64,000 nucleotides of DNA from assembly GCF_004917075.1 (NCBI RefSeq), contig NZ_SSYB01000003.1:1-64000 (forward strand). The letters run 5' to 3'. The stretch comes from Geomonas edaphica. Lineage in GTDB: Bacteria; Desulfobacterota; Desulfuromonadia; Geobacterales; Geobacteraceae. Positions 1-8,518 of the stretch are shown here, piece after piece (positions within the stretch are counted from its first letter, which is position 1; every line of letters starts with the position of its first letter). The notes below the pieces were generated by a model. The model saw only the letters and a program-made list of their open reading frames with translations. It was not told where the DNA came from and made no database searches. The position numbers were made by a program, and so were the translations under genes.

Positions 1-336
1 TCAACGACTCGTCCAGAGCGGTCAACGACTCGTAAGGAGCGGTCAACGACTCGTTTGGAGCAATCAACTACTCGTCCGGAGCGATCAACGACTCGTCCAG
101 AGCGGTCAACGATTCGTCCAGAGCGGTCAACGACTCGTTCAGAGCGATCAACGACTCGTCCGGAGCGATCAACGACTCGTCCGGAGTGATCAACGACTCG
201 TCCGGAGCGATCAACGACTCGTTCGGAGCGATCAACGACTCGTTCGGAGCGATCAACGACTCGTCCGGAGAGGTCAACGACTCGTCCAGAGCGGTCAACG
301 ACTCGTCCAGAGCGGTCAACGACTCGTCGGTAGCGA
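1..336. repeat. 21-bp tandem repeat array, 16 copies
   Basis: Sixteen consecutive 21-bp units of the form TCAACGACTCGTCCGGAGCGA run from the first base and then decay; the array may continue left of the window. Units differ at only a few positions, mostly bases 13-16 and 20-21. Each unit contains ACGACTCGT, a 9-bp near-palindrome. Because 21 is a multiple of 3 the array is open in several frames on both strands and gives heptad-like peptides (DESLIAP on minus, INDSSGA on plus), but there is no convincing ribosome binding site. I treat it as non-coding. Confidence 0.9.
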
Positions 337-344
337 TCAGTGAC

Positions 345-450
345 TTTCGACCATCCCCCTCTCCCTCTGGGAGAGGGCGGGGTGAGGGCGTCGGCAGCAG
401 CGATTCACTTCGGGCAGCGCCCTCCCTCCCCTTCGCAGAGGATCCGCTAA
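345..450. repeat. REP-like intergenic element (CCCTCTCCC/GGGAGAGGG type)
   Basis: The segment begins with CCCTCTCCCTCTGGGAGAGG, a near-perfect inverted repeat, followed by a GGGGTGAGGGC stretch. Similar CCCTCT...GGGAGAGGG pieces occur near 3827, 4040 and 30060-30220. This type of motif is common between genes in proteobacteria. It directly follows the tandem array. No gene is evident between 337 and 506. Confidence 0.6.
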
Positions 451-506
451 GTGGCAGGCCCGGAATCTTCACGTAGGTAGGGACGTAACGCCTCTCTTGG
501 TCTGGG

Positions 507-995
507 TTATAGATTCACTCGTTTACCCAAAATAGACAGGCTGTATTCCTCCCCGTCCATTTCAGCGATTCTTGGCAGCTTACCCCACTCCTCAAAGCCC
601 AATGACTTGAACAACCGGATACTCGGTTCGTTATGTGAAAATATGAACCCGACAACGGTCTTGATCTGAAGTCCCTGCGTCATCTCCAATGCCTCTGCGA
701 GCACCTCGCGTCCGAGCCCCTTGCCTCTCTGTTCTGGCGAAATATAGATACTTATCTCGGCAGTGTGGTCATACGCCGGGCGGCCGTAGAAGGACTGGAA
801 ACTCACCCACGCAACTATTTGGCCGTCTCTTTCACATACCAACAAGGGACGCTTGTGAGGCTCATGTTGCCGAAACCATTCCATCTTGGAGGCGACACTC
901 ACCTCTACTGTGTCGGCAGTGGATTGTCGCGTCGGTACCGTTGAGTTATAGATCGCGACGATCGTCTCGAGGTCATGCTCTGTTGCGATTCTCAT
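507..995 (-). CDS. GNAT family N-acetyltransferase (phosphinothricin-acetyltransferase-like)
   Basis: This 162-residue protein is a cytoplasmic acetyl-CoA-dependent N-acetyltransferase of the Pat/YncA type. The acetyl-CoA-binding motif A is visible near residues 88-95 (QRGKGLGRE), preceded by the beta-4 strand AEISIYIS and followed by the C-terminal FIFSHNEPSIRLFKSLGF block typical of the family. The opening, MRIATEHDLETIVAIYN, is also typical. An AAGGAG stands about 11 bases before the ATG. It follows the cupin gene on the same strand after 26 bases, so the two are probably cotranscribed. The acceptor substrate cannot be told from sequence; detoxification of an amine or amino-acid analogue is a family-level guess. 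Confidence 0.85.
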   Translation of the reverse strand: MRIATEHDLETIVAIYNSTVPTRQSTADTVEVSVASKMEWFRQHEPHKRPLLVCERDGQIVAWVSFQSFYGRPAYDHTAEISIYISPEQRGKGLGREVLAEALEMTQGLQIKTVVGFIFSHNEPSIRLFKSLGFEEWGKLPRIAEMDGEEYSLSILGKRVNL

Positions 996-1021
996 GGGGT
1001 GCAGTCTCCTTTAACGTCCCG

Positions 1022-1507
1022 TCATCGAACCCCACAACCAGGCCAACGTTGCCCGACCTCGGCATCACGGAACCAATGCATGAGTTCCTTTTGCGCATCA
1101 TCATCGGCAGAAGGCGACCAGGAGGCGAAGTCTTCCTCTTTGAAAGGAGCGTACGGGCCGTGTTTGACTTCAAAGATGACACCACCGGTATCAAGAGAGA
1201 GGACCGCATGCCATGTCGCGACCGGAGTTTCGACCACGCAAACGCCTTCACCTAGCACTGCACGACCGATGACGACGCCGTCATCATCAAAGGTCAAGAC
1301 GACAAAGCGGCCCCGCAGTGGGGTCAAAAGCTCCCATGAATTGAGATGGCGATGAGGGCGAATATAGGTGTCCGGCTCCATTGCTATCGCTAAGCGCTGG
1401 ATGGGGTCGGACAGTTCGGAATGAAGGTTACGATTCATCCGCTTGCGTGGGGATTGTTCAGCTTGGCTGCTAAGGCTGGAGAGGTCGTCGATAGAGATTG
1501 TTTTCAT
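1022..1507 (-). CDS. WbuC-family cupin-fold metalloprotein
   Basis: The 161-residue product matches the WbuC cupin family. Residues 47-58 (YIRPHRHLNSWE) hold the first cupin motif with two His and a Glu as metal ligands, and a second motif follows around ETPVATWHAVLS. The family is often encoded in O-antigen or capsule clusters, but no polysaccharide genes are visible here, so that role cannot be assumed. The CDS lies 26 bases upstream of the GNAT gene and 70 bases downstream of the methyltransferase, all on the minus strand. The enzymatic activity is unknown. Confidence 0.8.
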   Translation of the reverse strand: MKTISIDDLSSLSSQAEQSPRKRMNRNLHSELSDPIQRLAIAMEPDTYIRPHRHLNSWELLTPLRGRFVVLTFDDDGVVIGRAVLGEGVCVVETPVATWHAVLSLDTGGVIFEVKHGPYAPFKEEDFASWSPSADDDAQKELMHWFRDAEVGQRWPGCGVR

Positions 1508-1577
1508 AGAGGCTCCCGCAATGAGTTTTGCGGGCGAGCGTAGACCGAATCGGTTAACTTTGCAATTCCGTTTTTAG

Positions 1578-2324
1578 CTATCGCGGCATCAACGCGAATA
1601 CGCCCCAGCCCAGGTACTCGCGTGTGTTTGAGGCGTAGCGCTGCGGCTCCGAGGTCAGTTGCGCACGGACCTCTATCGCTAACTCATCGTCTGGATTGGC
1701 TTCAAGCCATCGGCGCATGGTAAGCCATTTGGCCGCCTCATATCTGTCCCAGCCGTCCTGATCGGCCAGCACCATTTCAACGACGTCATAGCCCAAGCGG
1801 CCAAAAGAAGCGAGCAGTTCCGGCAGCATGAGGAAATCGGAGATCGAATTGGCAAGACACCCCTTGGCAACATCGTCCGTCGGAGGCAACTGTCTCCAGT
1901 GAGGCTCGCCGATGAGGATGATCCCTCCGGCACGCAGACTCTGCGCCAAGAGCTCGATAGTGCCGGCGACTCCACCGCCGATCCAGGTGGCACCGACACA
2001 GGCTGCAACACCTACCTTGTCGTCCGAGACATAGCCGGCAGCATCACCATGGATGAACTGGACTTGTTCGGCGACGCCAAGTTCTTCGGCGCGGAGCTTT
2101 GCTTGATTGCTGAATAACTGGCTCATGTCGATGCCGGTTCCGATGATTCCGTAATCGCGGGCCCAGGTGCAGAGCATTTCCCCCGATCCGCTCCCTAGAT
2201 CGAGCACCCGAGTCCCCTTTTCCATACGCAGTGCCGCACCGAGAGTTGCGAGCTTTTCTGGAGTGAAAGGGTTATGGATGCGGTGAGCACTTTCGGTGAT
2301 GTTGAAGATCCGGGGTATGTCCAT
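1578..2324 (-). CDS. class I SAM-dependent methyltransferase
   Basis: A 248-residue methyltransferase. Motif I, VLDLGSGSGEML (about residues 40-51), binds S-adenosylmethionine; the acidic residue ending beta-2 is in GTGIDMS, and a GDAAGY block follows near residue 91. The body resembles the UbiE/Cfa-like Methyltransf_25 or _11 group acting on small molecules. The start is supported by AAAGGA nine bases upstream of the ATG. Nothing in the context identifies the substrate. It may share transcription with the cupin and GNAT genes downstream. Confidence 0.8.
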   Translation of the reverse strand: MDIPRIFNITESAHRIHNPFTPEKLATLGAALRMEKGTRVLDLGSGSGEMLCTWARDYGIIGTGIDMSQLFSNQAKLRAEELGVAEQVQFIHGDAAGYVSDDKVGVAACVGATWIGGGVAGTIELLAQSLRAGGIILIGEPHWRQLPPTDDVAKGCLANSISDFLMLPELLASFGRLGYDVVEMVLADQDGWDRYEAAKWLTMRRWLEANPDDELAIEVRAQLTSEPQRYASNTREYLGWGVFALMPR

Positions 2325-2625
2325 TTCGGAAATTCCTTTATGGGTTGTGTGTGTCGATTGGAATTTACCCTGTAAGGTGAGAACTAGCTGAAAGTCGGGT
2401 CGTGGATGTCACATCGCTGACAAATGAGGGGGAAACTTTTTGCTGATGGCAGGATAAATTGCTTTGTATGTTACTGCCAATGTGATGTTTACAACGCCAA
2501 TCGGCCATTTTCTTTGACTTATGGGCGATAACAAAATGACATATTCAAGGGTAGGGTGTTCCTAACTTATCAAGTGTGGACTCACTATCTGTGCAGTACA
2601 ACACACGCAGTATGAGCCGCGAAAT
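2325..2625. other. intergenic region, no gene seen
   Basis: About 300 bases of lower-GC sequence between the methyltransferase start and the end of the PEP-CTERM gene. I see no tRNA, strong hairpin or credible small reading frame. It may hold the methyltransferase promoter, but no clear -35/-10 pair stands out. Confidence 0.5.
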
Positions 2626-3237
2626 TTAAAAGGAAGCCCATGACTGACGGCATTTACTTACTAAAATCAAACAGCAAAGCCCGGCTGCAAGCAGCCTAAA
2701 AGTTCCTGGTTCCGGGACTGCAGGGATAGCCTCTGGGTTACTGAAATGTAACCCTCCATCGAAACCGATCGAATAGTCAGTGGCCAGCCCCCCAAAGAAA
2801 TAGAAAGAGTCCGGTAGGGTTATAGGCAGGCCGTTGGGGGAGTGGTCAAGCTCCTGGCTGACGGAACCGTAGCCTCCAGTAGGTGAATATTGATAAAAAG
2901 GGCCCAGATTCCAACAGTCGTTAGCTTGCCCATGCAGGTCCATCAGTTGAAGATAACCCGAGCCTACGTAAATATCCCCTGTGCTGGATGTCAAATAAAA
3001 CTTAGGTATTGAGAAAGTTTCACTTACCTCAGCAGGAAAGTCGAAAGGACTAGGAGATTGGTAGATAGAGGTATAAATGGTAGGATTATTGTTGAAAATT
3101 GCGTACCCGTTAAAAAGCACTGAATCGTCATGACCAGTAAGGTTATACCTCGTGTAGGGGAGAGCTTCGGCTGAAGAGGGTAGAGCACTGCACAAAAGTA
3201 ATAGAACGGCACAGTATTTCATGATAGCAAGAAACAT
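2626..3237 (-). CDS. PEP-CTERM sorting-domain exported protein
   Basis: The protein (about 203 residues) has a Sec signal peptide (MKYCAVLLLLCSALPSSAEA) and ends with the PEP-CTERM tripartite signal: VPEPGT, a hydrophobic helix (FRLLAAGLCCLILV) and a basic end (SKCRQ). Such proteins are processed by an exosortase (EpsH/XrtA type) and are usually linked to exopolysaccharide; no exosortase gene is in this window. The middle section is rich in Tyr, Ser, Asn and Gly and has no recognisable enzyme domain. A GGGAGG sits six bases before the chosen ATG; another ATG lies one codon upstream (3240). The gene looks richer in A/T than its surroundings, which suggests acquisition. Confidence 0.8.
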   Translation of the reverse strand: MFLAIMKYCAVLLLLCSALPSSAEALPYTRYNLTGHDDSVLFNGYAIFNNNPTIYTSIYQSPSPFDFPAEVSETFSIPKFYLTSSTGDIYVGSGYLQLMDLHGQANDCWNLGPFYQYSPTGGYGSVSQELDHSPNGLPITLPDSFYFFGGLATDYSIGFDGGLHFSNPEAIPAVPEPGTFRLLAAGLCCLILVSKCRQSWASF

Positions 3238-3240
3238 CAT

Positions 3241-4178
3241 AAACCTCCCGGCTTCAATACCACAATAAGCCATTTCCGAAGATTTTATCGGGACTTGAAC
3301 GGCCAGAAACGTTCGAAATCCCTCTGGTAAACCTTACAAAATTTGCAGTAAACGTGCCAGCGATTTAGGTCTCTATTTTTCAACCCCTTAGCGGGTTTTA
3401 GTTTTTGGATTAATATGTTAAACGTAAACATCTTCGACATATTTGTGGCCTATCGTAAAGATCTCCGACATCATCAGGTTTCAAAACCGAGCAACAAGGC
3501 GGGCCTTTGGAGAAGTGATATCCACCCCGATTACATCATGTGCAGCACACCAATGTAAGGGAGGCGGGAGAACGACACGCCGAAAACTTTCTATCTGAAA
3601 CGCAAAATTCCAATTACCAAAGCGATTAGGCAACGTCTTGACATCCTCCTGCCCAAGAGCACCGGCGATCTGGTTAGGGCCTAGCTGGTCTCAGCTGGGC
3701 CCTTTCCCTTTATGGTCTGAAAAACCGCATCGAATCATCGCAGCTGCCTCCTCCCTTCCCCCGTGCACACCCAAACCAAGCAATATCTGTCAGGATTAGC
3801 GACGATCTTACGCTGATCCCATCACCCTCTGGGAGAGGGATCGTGGATGTCTGTAGCGAAAGGTCATGCCTAATCAGCATATCTGTTGATTTGAGGTAGC
3901 GTGCTCGACGATGTCCCATTCGACACACTCGTCGTTGCGGGAATCATCCCCCTGAGATGGCCTGCATCACGGGAACTGACTACAATGGTGGACGTCTGAC
4001 GCAAACACCCTACAATTGGCAGAAGAGCCTTGTGTCGGAGACCCTCTGAGGGCCGCCCCCTCTCTCTTTGAAAGAGCAGAAAACAACAAACGCCAGTATC
4101 GGTCAAGCCGGTCAGCCTGGTGGTGACCAGTTGGAACAAAAGCACGAAGTCAACGGTTACCTTCGTTCTGTTTTAACC
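3241..4178. other. long non-coding stretch with inverted repeats
   Basis: About 0.9 kb without a convincing gene. It contains a short hairpin with a T-rich tail on the plus strand (3382-3405), a near-perfect 11-bp inverted repeat GGGCCTAGCTG/CAGCTGGGCCC at 3676-3702, and fragments of the CCCTCT/GGGAGAGGG repeat at about 3825-3842 and 4040-4075. Short open frames here have no good ribosome binding sites and no recognisable domains. The sequence looks like eroded accessory DNA. Confidence 0.5.
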
Positions 4179-5567
4179 ATGGTGTCCAATATGCGATTGC
4201 CAGTATCGTTAGTTTTGATCGTTTCTTTCGGATTAGCTTCCGGGTGCGCAACCCTGCCCAAAGCATCTGAAGTCATAGACAAGGTCCAGTCTGACGGGAC
4301 CCCCCCGCGGATTTCGTCGATTGCCGGAGTGTTGTCCCCAAAACAGAGCAGGACCATCATGGATCGTCTGAAAGCATCAGCCGGCCCGACGGAGGTTCTG
4401 GAGCGCCAGATCGCGGTAAACGAGGAGGTGAGCGGAGCCCCCCTCATCAAGGGGAACAGAGTAAGGCTACTTGTCGACGGACCCGCCACGTTTGCTGCCA
4501 TGTTCAAGGCGATAAAGAGCGCAAGGCACACGGTAAACATGGAAACGTTCATTTTTAAGGATGACGAAACGGGGCAAAAGCTCGCGGATCTGCTCATCTG
4601 GAAACGGCAGGAAGGAGTCCGGGTGAATCTCATGTACGACAGCGTTGGGAGTATGGCGACATCCGCTTCATTTTTCAAAAGGTTGCGGGACAAAGGCGTC
4701 AACGTCGTAGAATTTAATCCGATAAATCCGCTGAAAGCTTCGAAGAAGTGGCGGCTGGCTTTGCGGGATCACCGAAAGCTACTGGTCGTGGACGGCAAGA
4801 TGGCGATAACCGGTGGGGTCAACATCAGCCAGGTCTATTCGAGCAAGTTCGTCGGTGAAGGAGAGGACACGACCAAAATTCCATGGCGCGATACGGACAT
4901 CCTTATAGAAGGTCCGGCCGTGGCTGAATTACAGAAGGTATTTCTCCACGCATGGACAATGCAGAAGGGGCCGGTTCTGAATGACAGGGACTACTTCCCG
5001 GTACAGAAGGAGTACGGCAACAACCTGGTGCAGGTCGTAAAGAGCAGTCCCGGCGAAGCGGGCAGAACCACCTTCATCATGTATGTGTCCGCAGTCGCCT
5101 TCGCCGAGAAATCGATTCATTTGACGATCTCTTATTTCGTTCCTGACCGGCAGATGATAAAAGCTCTATGCGATGCCGCCCAAAACGGGGTGGACGTCAG
5201 GATCATCCTGCCGAAAACCAGCGATCAGAATCTGGCGCTATATGCAGGAAGGTATTATTATGACGAGCTGCTGGAGTCGGGTGTCAAACTTTATCAACGA
5301 CGCAACGCCATCCTGCACGCCAAGACCGCAGTTATAGACGGCGTCTGGGCAACCGTCGGATCTACCAACCTTGACTTTTTAAGCTTTTCCCAAAACTTCG
5401 AGATAAATACGGTCATTTTAGGCGGAGATTTCGGCGCCAAAATGGAGAATATGTTTACTAAAGACCTCGCCGAATCAGATCCAATAAAGAATGAAGAATG
5501 GGAAAAGAGGCCATGGAGCTCAAGGATTAGGGAGTGGTTTTCGCACCTCTTCTCTCATATGCTGTAA
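4179..5567 (+). CDS. phospholipase D-family lipoprotein (cardiolipin-synthase-like)
   Basis: From ATG 4179 the product has about 462 residues and starts with a lipoprotein signal ending in the lipobox LASGC; a second ATG lies at 4191. Two complete HKD motifs are present, HRKLLVVDGK with downstream GGVN and HAKTAVIDG with downstream GSTN, the hallmark of phosphatidyltransferases and nucleases of the PLD superfamily. Organisation resembles bacterial cardiolipin synthases (two PLD domains), but those are usually anchored by N-terminal transmembrane helices, not a lipobox. It probably acts on phospholipid at the periplasmic face or outer membrane. An upstream in-frame extension to 4068 exists but would bury the signal peptide. 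The gene stands alone. Confidence 0.85.
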   Translation: MVSNMRLPVSLVLIVSFGLASGCATLPKASEVIDKVQSDGTPPRISSIAGVLSPKQSRTIMDRLKASAGPTEVLERQIAVNEEVSGAPLIKGNRVRLLVDGPATFAAMFKAIKSARHTVNMETFIFKDDETGQKLADLLIWKRQEGVRVNLMYDSVGSMATSASFFKRLRDKGVNVVEFNPINPLKASKKWRLALRDHRKLLVVDGKMAITGGVNISQVYSSKFVGEGEDTTKIPWRDTDILIEGPAVAELQKVFLHAWTMQKGPVLNDRDYFPVQKEYGNNLVQVVKSSPGEAGRTTFIMYVSAVAFAEKSIHLTISYFVPDRQMIKALCDAAQNGVDVRIILPKTSDQNLALYAGRYYYDELLESGVKLYQRRNAILHAKTAVIDGVWATVGSTNLDFLSFSQNFEINTVILGGDFGAKMENMFTKDLAESDPIKNEEWEKRPWSSRIREWFSHLFSHML

Positions 5568-5829
5568 AAAGCGGTCTCCTTTGCCATCGCTGAAAGAGTT
5601 GCTTTTCCGCTGACAAGACACTGCCGCCCGGCGTGTACTGCTAATCGCGAAGGACAGTACATTTACATTGATCGCGGCTAATCGCGCGTGCTAATCTTCG
5701 TCCCGTCCTGCTAGCGCCGGTCCGGACGAAGGGCTGGAATCTCAAAAGGTAGAGTTCAGCGTTGGAGCAGGACCGTCTGAAGATCCTCGCCTACTTCGGG
5801 GAGGGACTTCAAAAACGGCAGATAAGCGA

Positions 5830-5872
5830 AAGCCCCGGCCGCATGCGAAAGTTCATGCGAAAGCCGGGGCTT
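5830..5872. terminator. strong hairpin downstream of tRNA-Gly
   Basis: A 10-bp perfect stem AAGCCCCGGC/GCCGGGGCTT encloses a loop that itself holds GCATG/CATGC. It lies about 35 bases beyond the 3' end of the minus-strand tRNA-Gly and may end that transcript, although the T-run on the minus side is poor. Confidence 0.5.
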
Positions 5873-5908
5873 AAAGAGAAGAATCCGTAAGGATTCCTTG
5901 TAGGTAAA

Positions 5909-5983
<75 letters not shown>

Positions 5984-6115
5984 TCAGAAGAGATCCTGTT
6001 TATAGCAAACCGATGGCTCCCAGTCAACCCCTTTTTTTAATGACACGAAAAAATCCGGTACCCCCTCCTCCGCAAATGTCGTATCATATCGCGCGTCATC
6101 CGCTATACTCTCATC

Positions 6116-6733
6116 ATGAGAAAGGACGACAAGATACGCGACATGATCGCCAGCGAGGCGGCGCGGCTCATGTACGAGGACGGCGTCCGTGAGTATCGCG
6201 ACGCGAAACGCAAGGCTGCGAAACGGTTCGGCCCCGAGAAGGCACTGTCGCTCGGCTCCCACCTCCCCACCAACGCGGAGATTCACGACGAGCTCGCCCG
6301 TTTGATCGCGGCCAGGGAAGAGAAGGTGCTTCCGGAACGGCTTTTGCGCCTGAGGCTCACCGCCCTCTCCTACCTGGAGTTCTTCGCCCCCTTTTCGCCG
6401 TACCTGGTAGGCTCGGTCCTCTCCGGGGCGGTCACCGAGCGCAGCGACATCGACATCCACCTCTTTGCCGATGCCGTCGAGGATGTGGAGAAGATGCTTG
6501 CGGAGCACGGGATGGCCTTCCAGACCGAGACGGTCCCCATCAGGAAGGGGGGCGTGATCAGGGACTACACCCACATCTACCTCGAGGACGACGGCGTCGA
6601 GATCGAATGCTCCGTCTACCCGACCGAGGAGAGGCGCAACCGCACCATAAGCAGCATTACGGGTAAAGCGATGGAGCGCGCCAACGCGGCACAACTGAAA
6701 AGAATCATCGCGGCCGGTATCAGGACGCAATGA
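6116..6733 (+). CDS. nucleotidyltransferase-domain protein
   Basis: The 205-residue protein carries a Pol-beta-like minimal nucleotidyltransferase core: LVGSVLSGAVTERSDIDIHL (about residues 97-116), the G-S...G...R-S-D-x-D signature whose two Asp bind metal. A third acidic residue is likely in EIECSVY (about residue 163). An alpha-helical N-terminal half (residues 1-90) rich in Arg, Lys and Glu precedes it. It opens a three-gene set on the plus strand, 12 bases before the thioesterase gene. Family members range from antibiotic adenylyltransferases to antitoxins; no toxin-like partner is adjacent, so the substrate is unknown. Confidence 0.8.
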   Translation: MRKDDKIRDMIASEAARLMYEDGVREYRDAKRKAAKRFGPEKALSLGSHLPTNAEIHDELARLIAAREEKVLPERLLRLRLTALSYLEFFAPFSPYLVGSVLSGAVTERSDIDIHLFADAVEDVEKMLAEHGMAFQTETVPIRKGGVIRDYTHIYLEDDGVEIECSVYPTEERRNRTISSITGKAMERANAAQLKRIIAAGIRTQ

Positions 6734-6745
6734 AAAGGAGCTTTC

Positions 6746-7180
6746 ATGGATAACAGGAAGGCGGAACTGATCGAGACCCTCCTCCCGAAGGATACGAACT
6801 CTTACGGCAACATCTTCGGCGGGGTCATCATGAGTATCATGGACAAGACGGCCGGTGTGGTCTGCTGGAGATACGCGCGCAAGAGGGTCGTGACCGCTTG
6901 CGCGCAGCGCATAAGCTTCCTCACCCCCATCAACGTGGGCGAGGTGATCTACTCGCGGGCCACCATCATCCACGTCGGGCGCTCGTCAATGGAGGTCGAG
7001 GTCGAGGTCGAGGCGGAGAACGTCACCGACGGCGTGAAGCGTCTCGCGGCGAGCGGCATATTCACCATGGTGGCGGTGGACGAGAACTGGCATCCCTCTC
7101 CGGTCCCGCAGTGGCAGCCGGTAACGGAGGCGGAGCTTGAGAAGTGGCGCGCGGTGGAGAAGAGGAGAAAGGAAGCGTGA
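6746..7180 (+). CDS. acyl-CoA thioesterase, hotdog fold (YciA/BACH-like)
   Basis: A 144-residue single hotdog-domain thioesterase that hydrolyses acyl-CoA esters in the cytoplasm. The sequence TNSYGNIFGGVIMSIMDKTA (about residues 17-36) is the characteristic N-G-x-x-x-G-G-x-x-M-x-x-x-D catalytic helix, and a second conserved block, SSMEVEVEVEAEN, forms the central sheet. The CDS has AAAAGGAGC before the ATG, follows the nucleotidyltransferase after 12 bases and overlaps the next start by four bases. The preferred chain length cannot be read from the sequence. Confidence 0.9.
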   Translation: MDNRKAELIETLLPKDTNSYGNIFGGVIMSIMDKTAGVVCWRYARKRVVTACAQRISFLTPINVGEVIYSRATIIHVGRSSMEVEVEVEAENVTDGVKRLAASGIFTMVAVDENWHPSPVPQWQPVTEAELEKWRAVEKRRKEA

Positions 7181-7386
7181 GGCCTTCAAGTTTCCTGCTG
7201 CTCGGCTTTCTCTTTCTCTCGGGATGCAAGACGCTGAACGAGGCGATGGTGCGGCACATGATGAAGGAACCGGGGATGAGCGGAGAGATGCTGGACCAGA
7301 TCAGGGAAGGGTTGCAGAGACGAGAACAGGGTCCTCCGGCGAAGAGGGAATCGCTGCCGGCTTCACCTTTTCTCGATCAGGGATGA
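7177..7386 (+). CDS. small predicted lipoprotein
   Basis: Starting at a GTG that overlaps the thioesterase stop (GTGA), this 69-residue product begins with a basic N-terminus and a hydrophobic stretch (FLLLGFLFLSGC) ending in a lipobox with Cys at about residue 17. The mature part is short, charged and helical (MKEPGMSGEMLDQIREGLQR). The overlap implies translational coupling to the thioesterase. I do not recognise the family. An in-frame ATG at 7144 would add 11 residues before the signal and fits less well. Confidence 0.65.
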   Translation: MRPSSFLLLGFLFLSGCKTLNEAMVRHMMKEPGMSGEMLDQIREGLQRREQGPPAKRESLPASPFLDQG

Positions 7387-7412
7387 ATAAGGGTAGCACG
7401 GGGTTCAAAGGC

Positions 7413-7565
7413 AAATCCCCCCTGCCCCCCTTCGCAAAAGGGGGGACACTTGGCCACGCTCACTACTTCGTGGCAACAACCCCTTTGCTCCCAGAATTCT
7501 CGGATTCGCAAAAAGGGGGAACGTCAGGGCTCTTGCAGCGCTTCGTGGAGAGCTGTACGGAATTC
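7413..7565. repeat. dispersed repeat family, copy A
   Basis: The segment holds GGCAAATCCCCCCTGCCCCC, a GCAAAAGGGGGG arm, a second CGCAAAAAGGGGGAACG arm, and the conserved tail GCAGCGCTTCGTGGAGAGCT followed by GGAATTCTTCTC. The same blocks occur at about 18840, 25190 and 37460-37740. It fills the space between two convergent genes and could act as a bidirectional terminator. Confidence 0.75.
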
Positions 7566-7576
7566 TTCTCAGTGCT

Positions 7577-8512
7577 TTAAAGAAATGGGGCGGGGGTGCG
7601 GGGAACGGCGCCTAGATTGAGATGGGCGACACCCCAGGCGAGCACTTCCGCGGGAGGGGCATCCTGCAGTTCAGGCGGCGGGGCCTGCCCCAGAAAACGA
7701 AGCGCGGCACAGAGGAGGCTGCCGCCGTCGCGGTCGAGATCGCGACCGGCAGCCAGGGAAACGGCGTTGTCGCGCTTGCTTAGTTTCGAACCATCGGGCC
7801 CGGTCACCAGCGGCAGATGGTAGTAATCCGGCGTCGGGAATCCGAAGATGCGCTGCAGGTAGATCTGGCGCGGCGTGGAGGCAAGCAGATCGCAGCCGCG
7901 CACCACCTGATTCACCCCGGAGGCGGCGTCGTCGACCACCACGGCAAGATGGTAGGCATAAGGCCCATCGGCCCGATGGATGACAAAATCGCCGCAGGAC
8001 GCGGAGAGATGCTGGCTGTAGCGCCCCACGATACCGTCCTCGAAGGAAATCACCTCATCGTAGACCTTAACCCGCAACGCCCTTTCCACCTTTTCCGGCG
8101 GTAATCCTTCTCTGCACACCCCGGGATAGACCAGCTCCCCTTCATGGGGTGCGGAGGCGATCTCGGCGATTTCCTTTCTGGTACAGCCGCAGGCGTAGGC
8201 AAGGCCCTTCTGCTGCAACTCCCTCGCTGCGGCGCGGTACTGCTCGGTGCGTCGGCTCTGGTAGAGCACCTCGCCGTCCCACTTAAAGCCCAGCTTCTCA
8301 AGCGTCGCCATCATGTCGTCGGCGATACCCGGGACCACGCGCGGCAGATCCAGATCCTCCATGCGCAAAAGCCAAAGGCCTCCAGCGCGCTTCGCGATCA
8401 GGTAACTCCCCAGCGCCGCCACCAGTGAACCGACGTGTAGCGGTCCGGTAGGGGAAGGGGCGAAACGGCCTACGATGCTTTTTGTCTCTGAGGGTTGGGA
8501 AATCAAGGTCAC
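7577..8512 (-). CDS. gluQ: glutamyl-Q tRNA(Asp) synthetase
   Basis: A 311-residue GluRS paralogue lacking the anticodon-binding domain; it transfers glutamate to queuosine in tRNA-Asp. The class I signature appears as GRFAPSPTGPLHVGSLVA (residues 15-32) and the KMSKS loop as SKLSKRD near residue 247. Zinc ligands are provided by YACGCTRKE and YPGVCREG (about residues 106-132). The length is normal for GluQ-RS. The start is a GTG whose only Shine-Dalgarno-like stretch, AAGGGG, lies within the 3' arm of the hairpin at 8519-8551. It follows ppnP on the same strand. Confidence 0.92.
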   Translation of the reverse strand: MTLISQPSETKSIVGRFAPSPTGPLHVGSLVAALGSYLIAKRAGGLWLLRMEDLDLPRVVPGIADDMMATLEKLGFKWDGEVLYQSRRTEQYRAAARELQQKGLAYACGCTRKEIAEIASAPHEGELVYPGVCREGLPPEKVERALRVKVYDEVISFEDGIVGRYSQHLSASCGDFVIHRADGPYAYHLAVVVDDAASGVNQVVRGCDLLASTPRQIYLQRIFGFPTPDYYHLPLVTGPDGSKLSKRDNAVSLAAGRDLDRDGGSLLCAALRFLGQAPPPELQDAPPAEVLAWGVAHLNLGAVPRTPAPFL

Positions 8513-8518
8513 GCTCGT

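Noticed and set aside
68-472. Open frames on both strands across the 21-bp array (DESL... and INDS... repeats)
   Set aside because: A repeat of 21 bases keeps any stop-free frame open; there is no ribosome binding site, and the non-repeat part translates the REP-like element.
2449-2466. Sigma-54-like sequence TGGCAGGATAAATTGCT on the plus strand
   Set aside because: GG and GC are 11 bases apart, not 10, and no plus-strand gene lies downstream.
3415-3558. Short plus-strand frame beginning MLNVNIFDIFVAYRKDL
   Set aside because: About 47 codons, no convincing ribosome site and no recognisable family; it may be a fragment of a former mobile-element gene but this cannot be shown.
5984-6973. Long minus-strand frame opposite the nucleotidyltransferase and thioesterase genes
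   Set aside because: It is a shadow of two well supported plus-strand genes with clear family motifs.
7413-7580. Possible CRISPR or phage attachment site at the G/C-rich repeats
   Set aside because: Repeats are not regularly spaced, have no spacers and no cas or integrase gene is present in the window.
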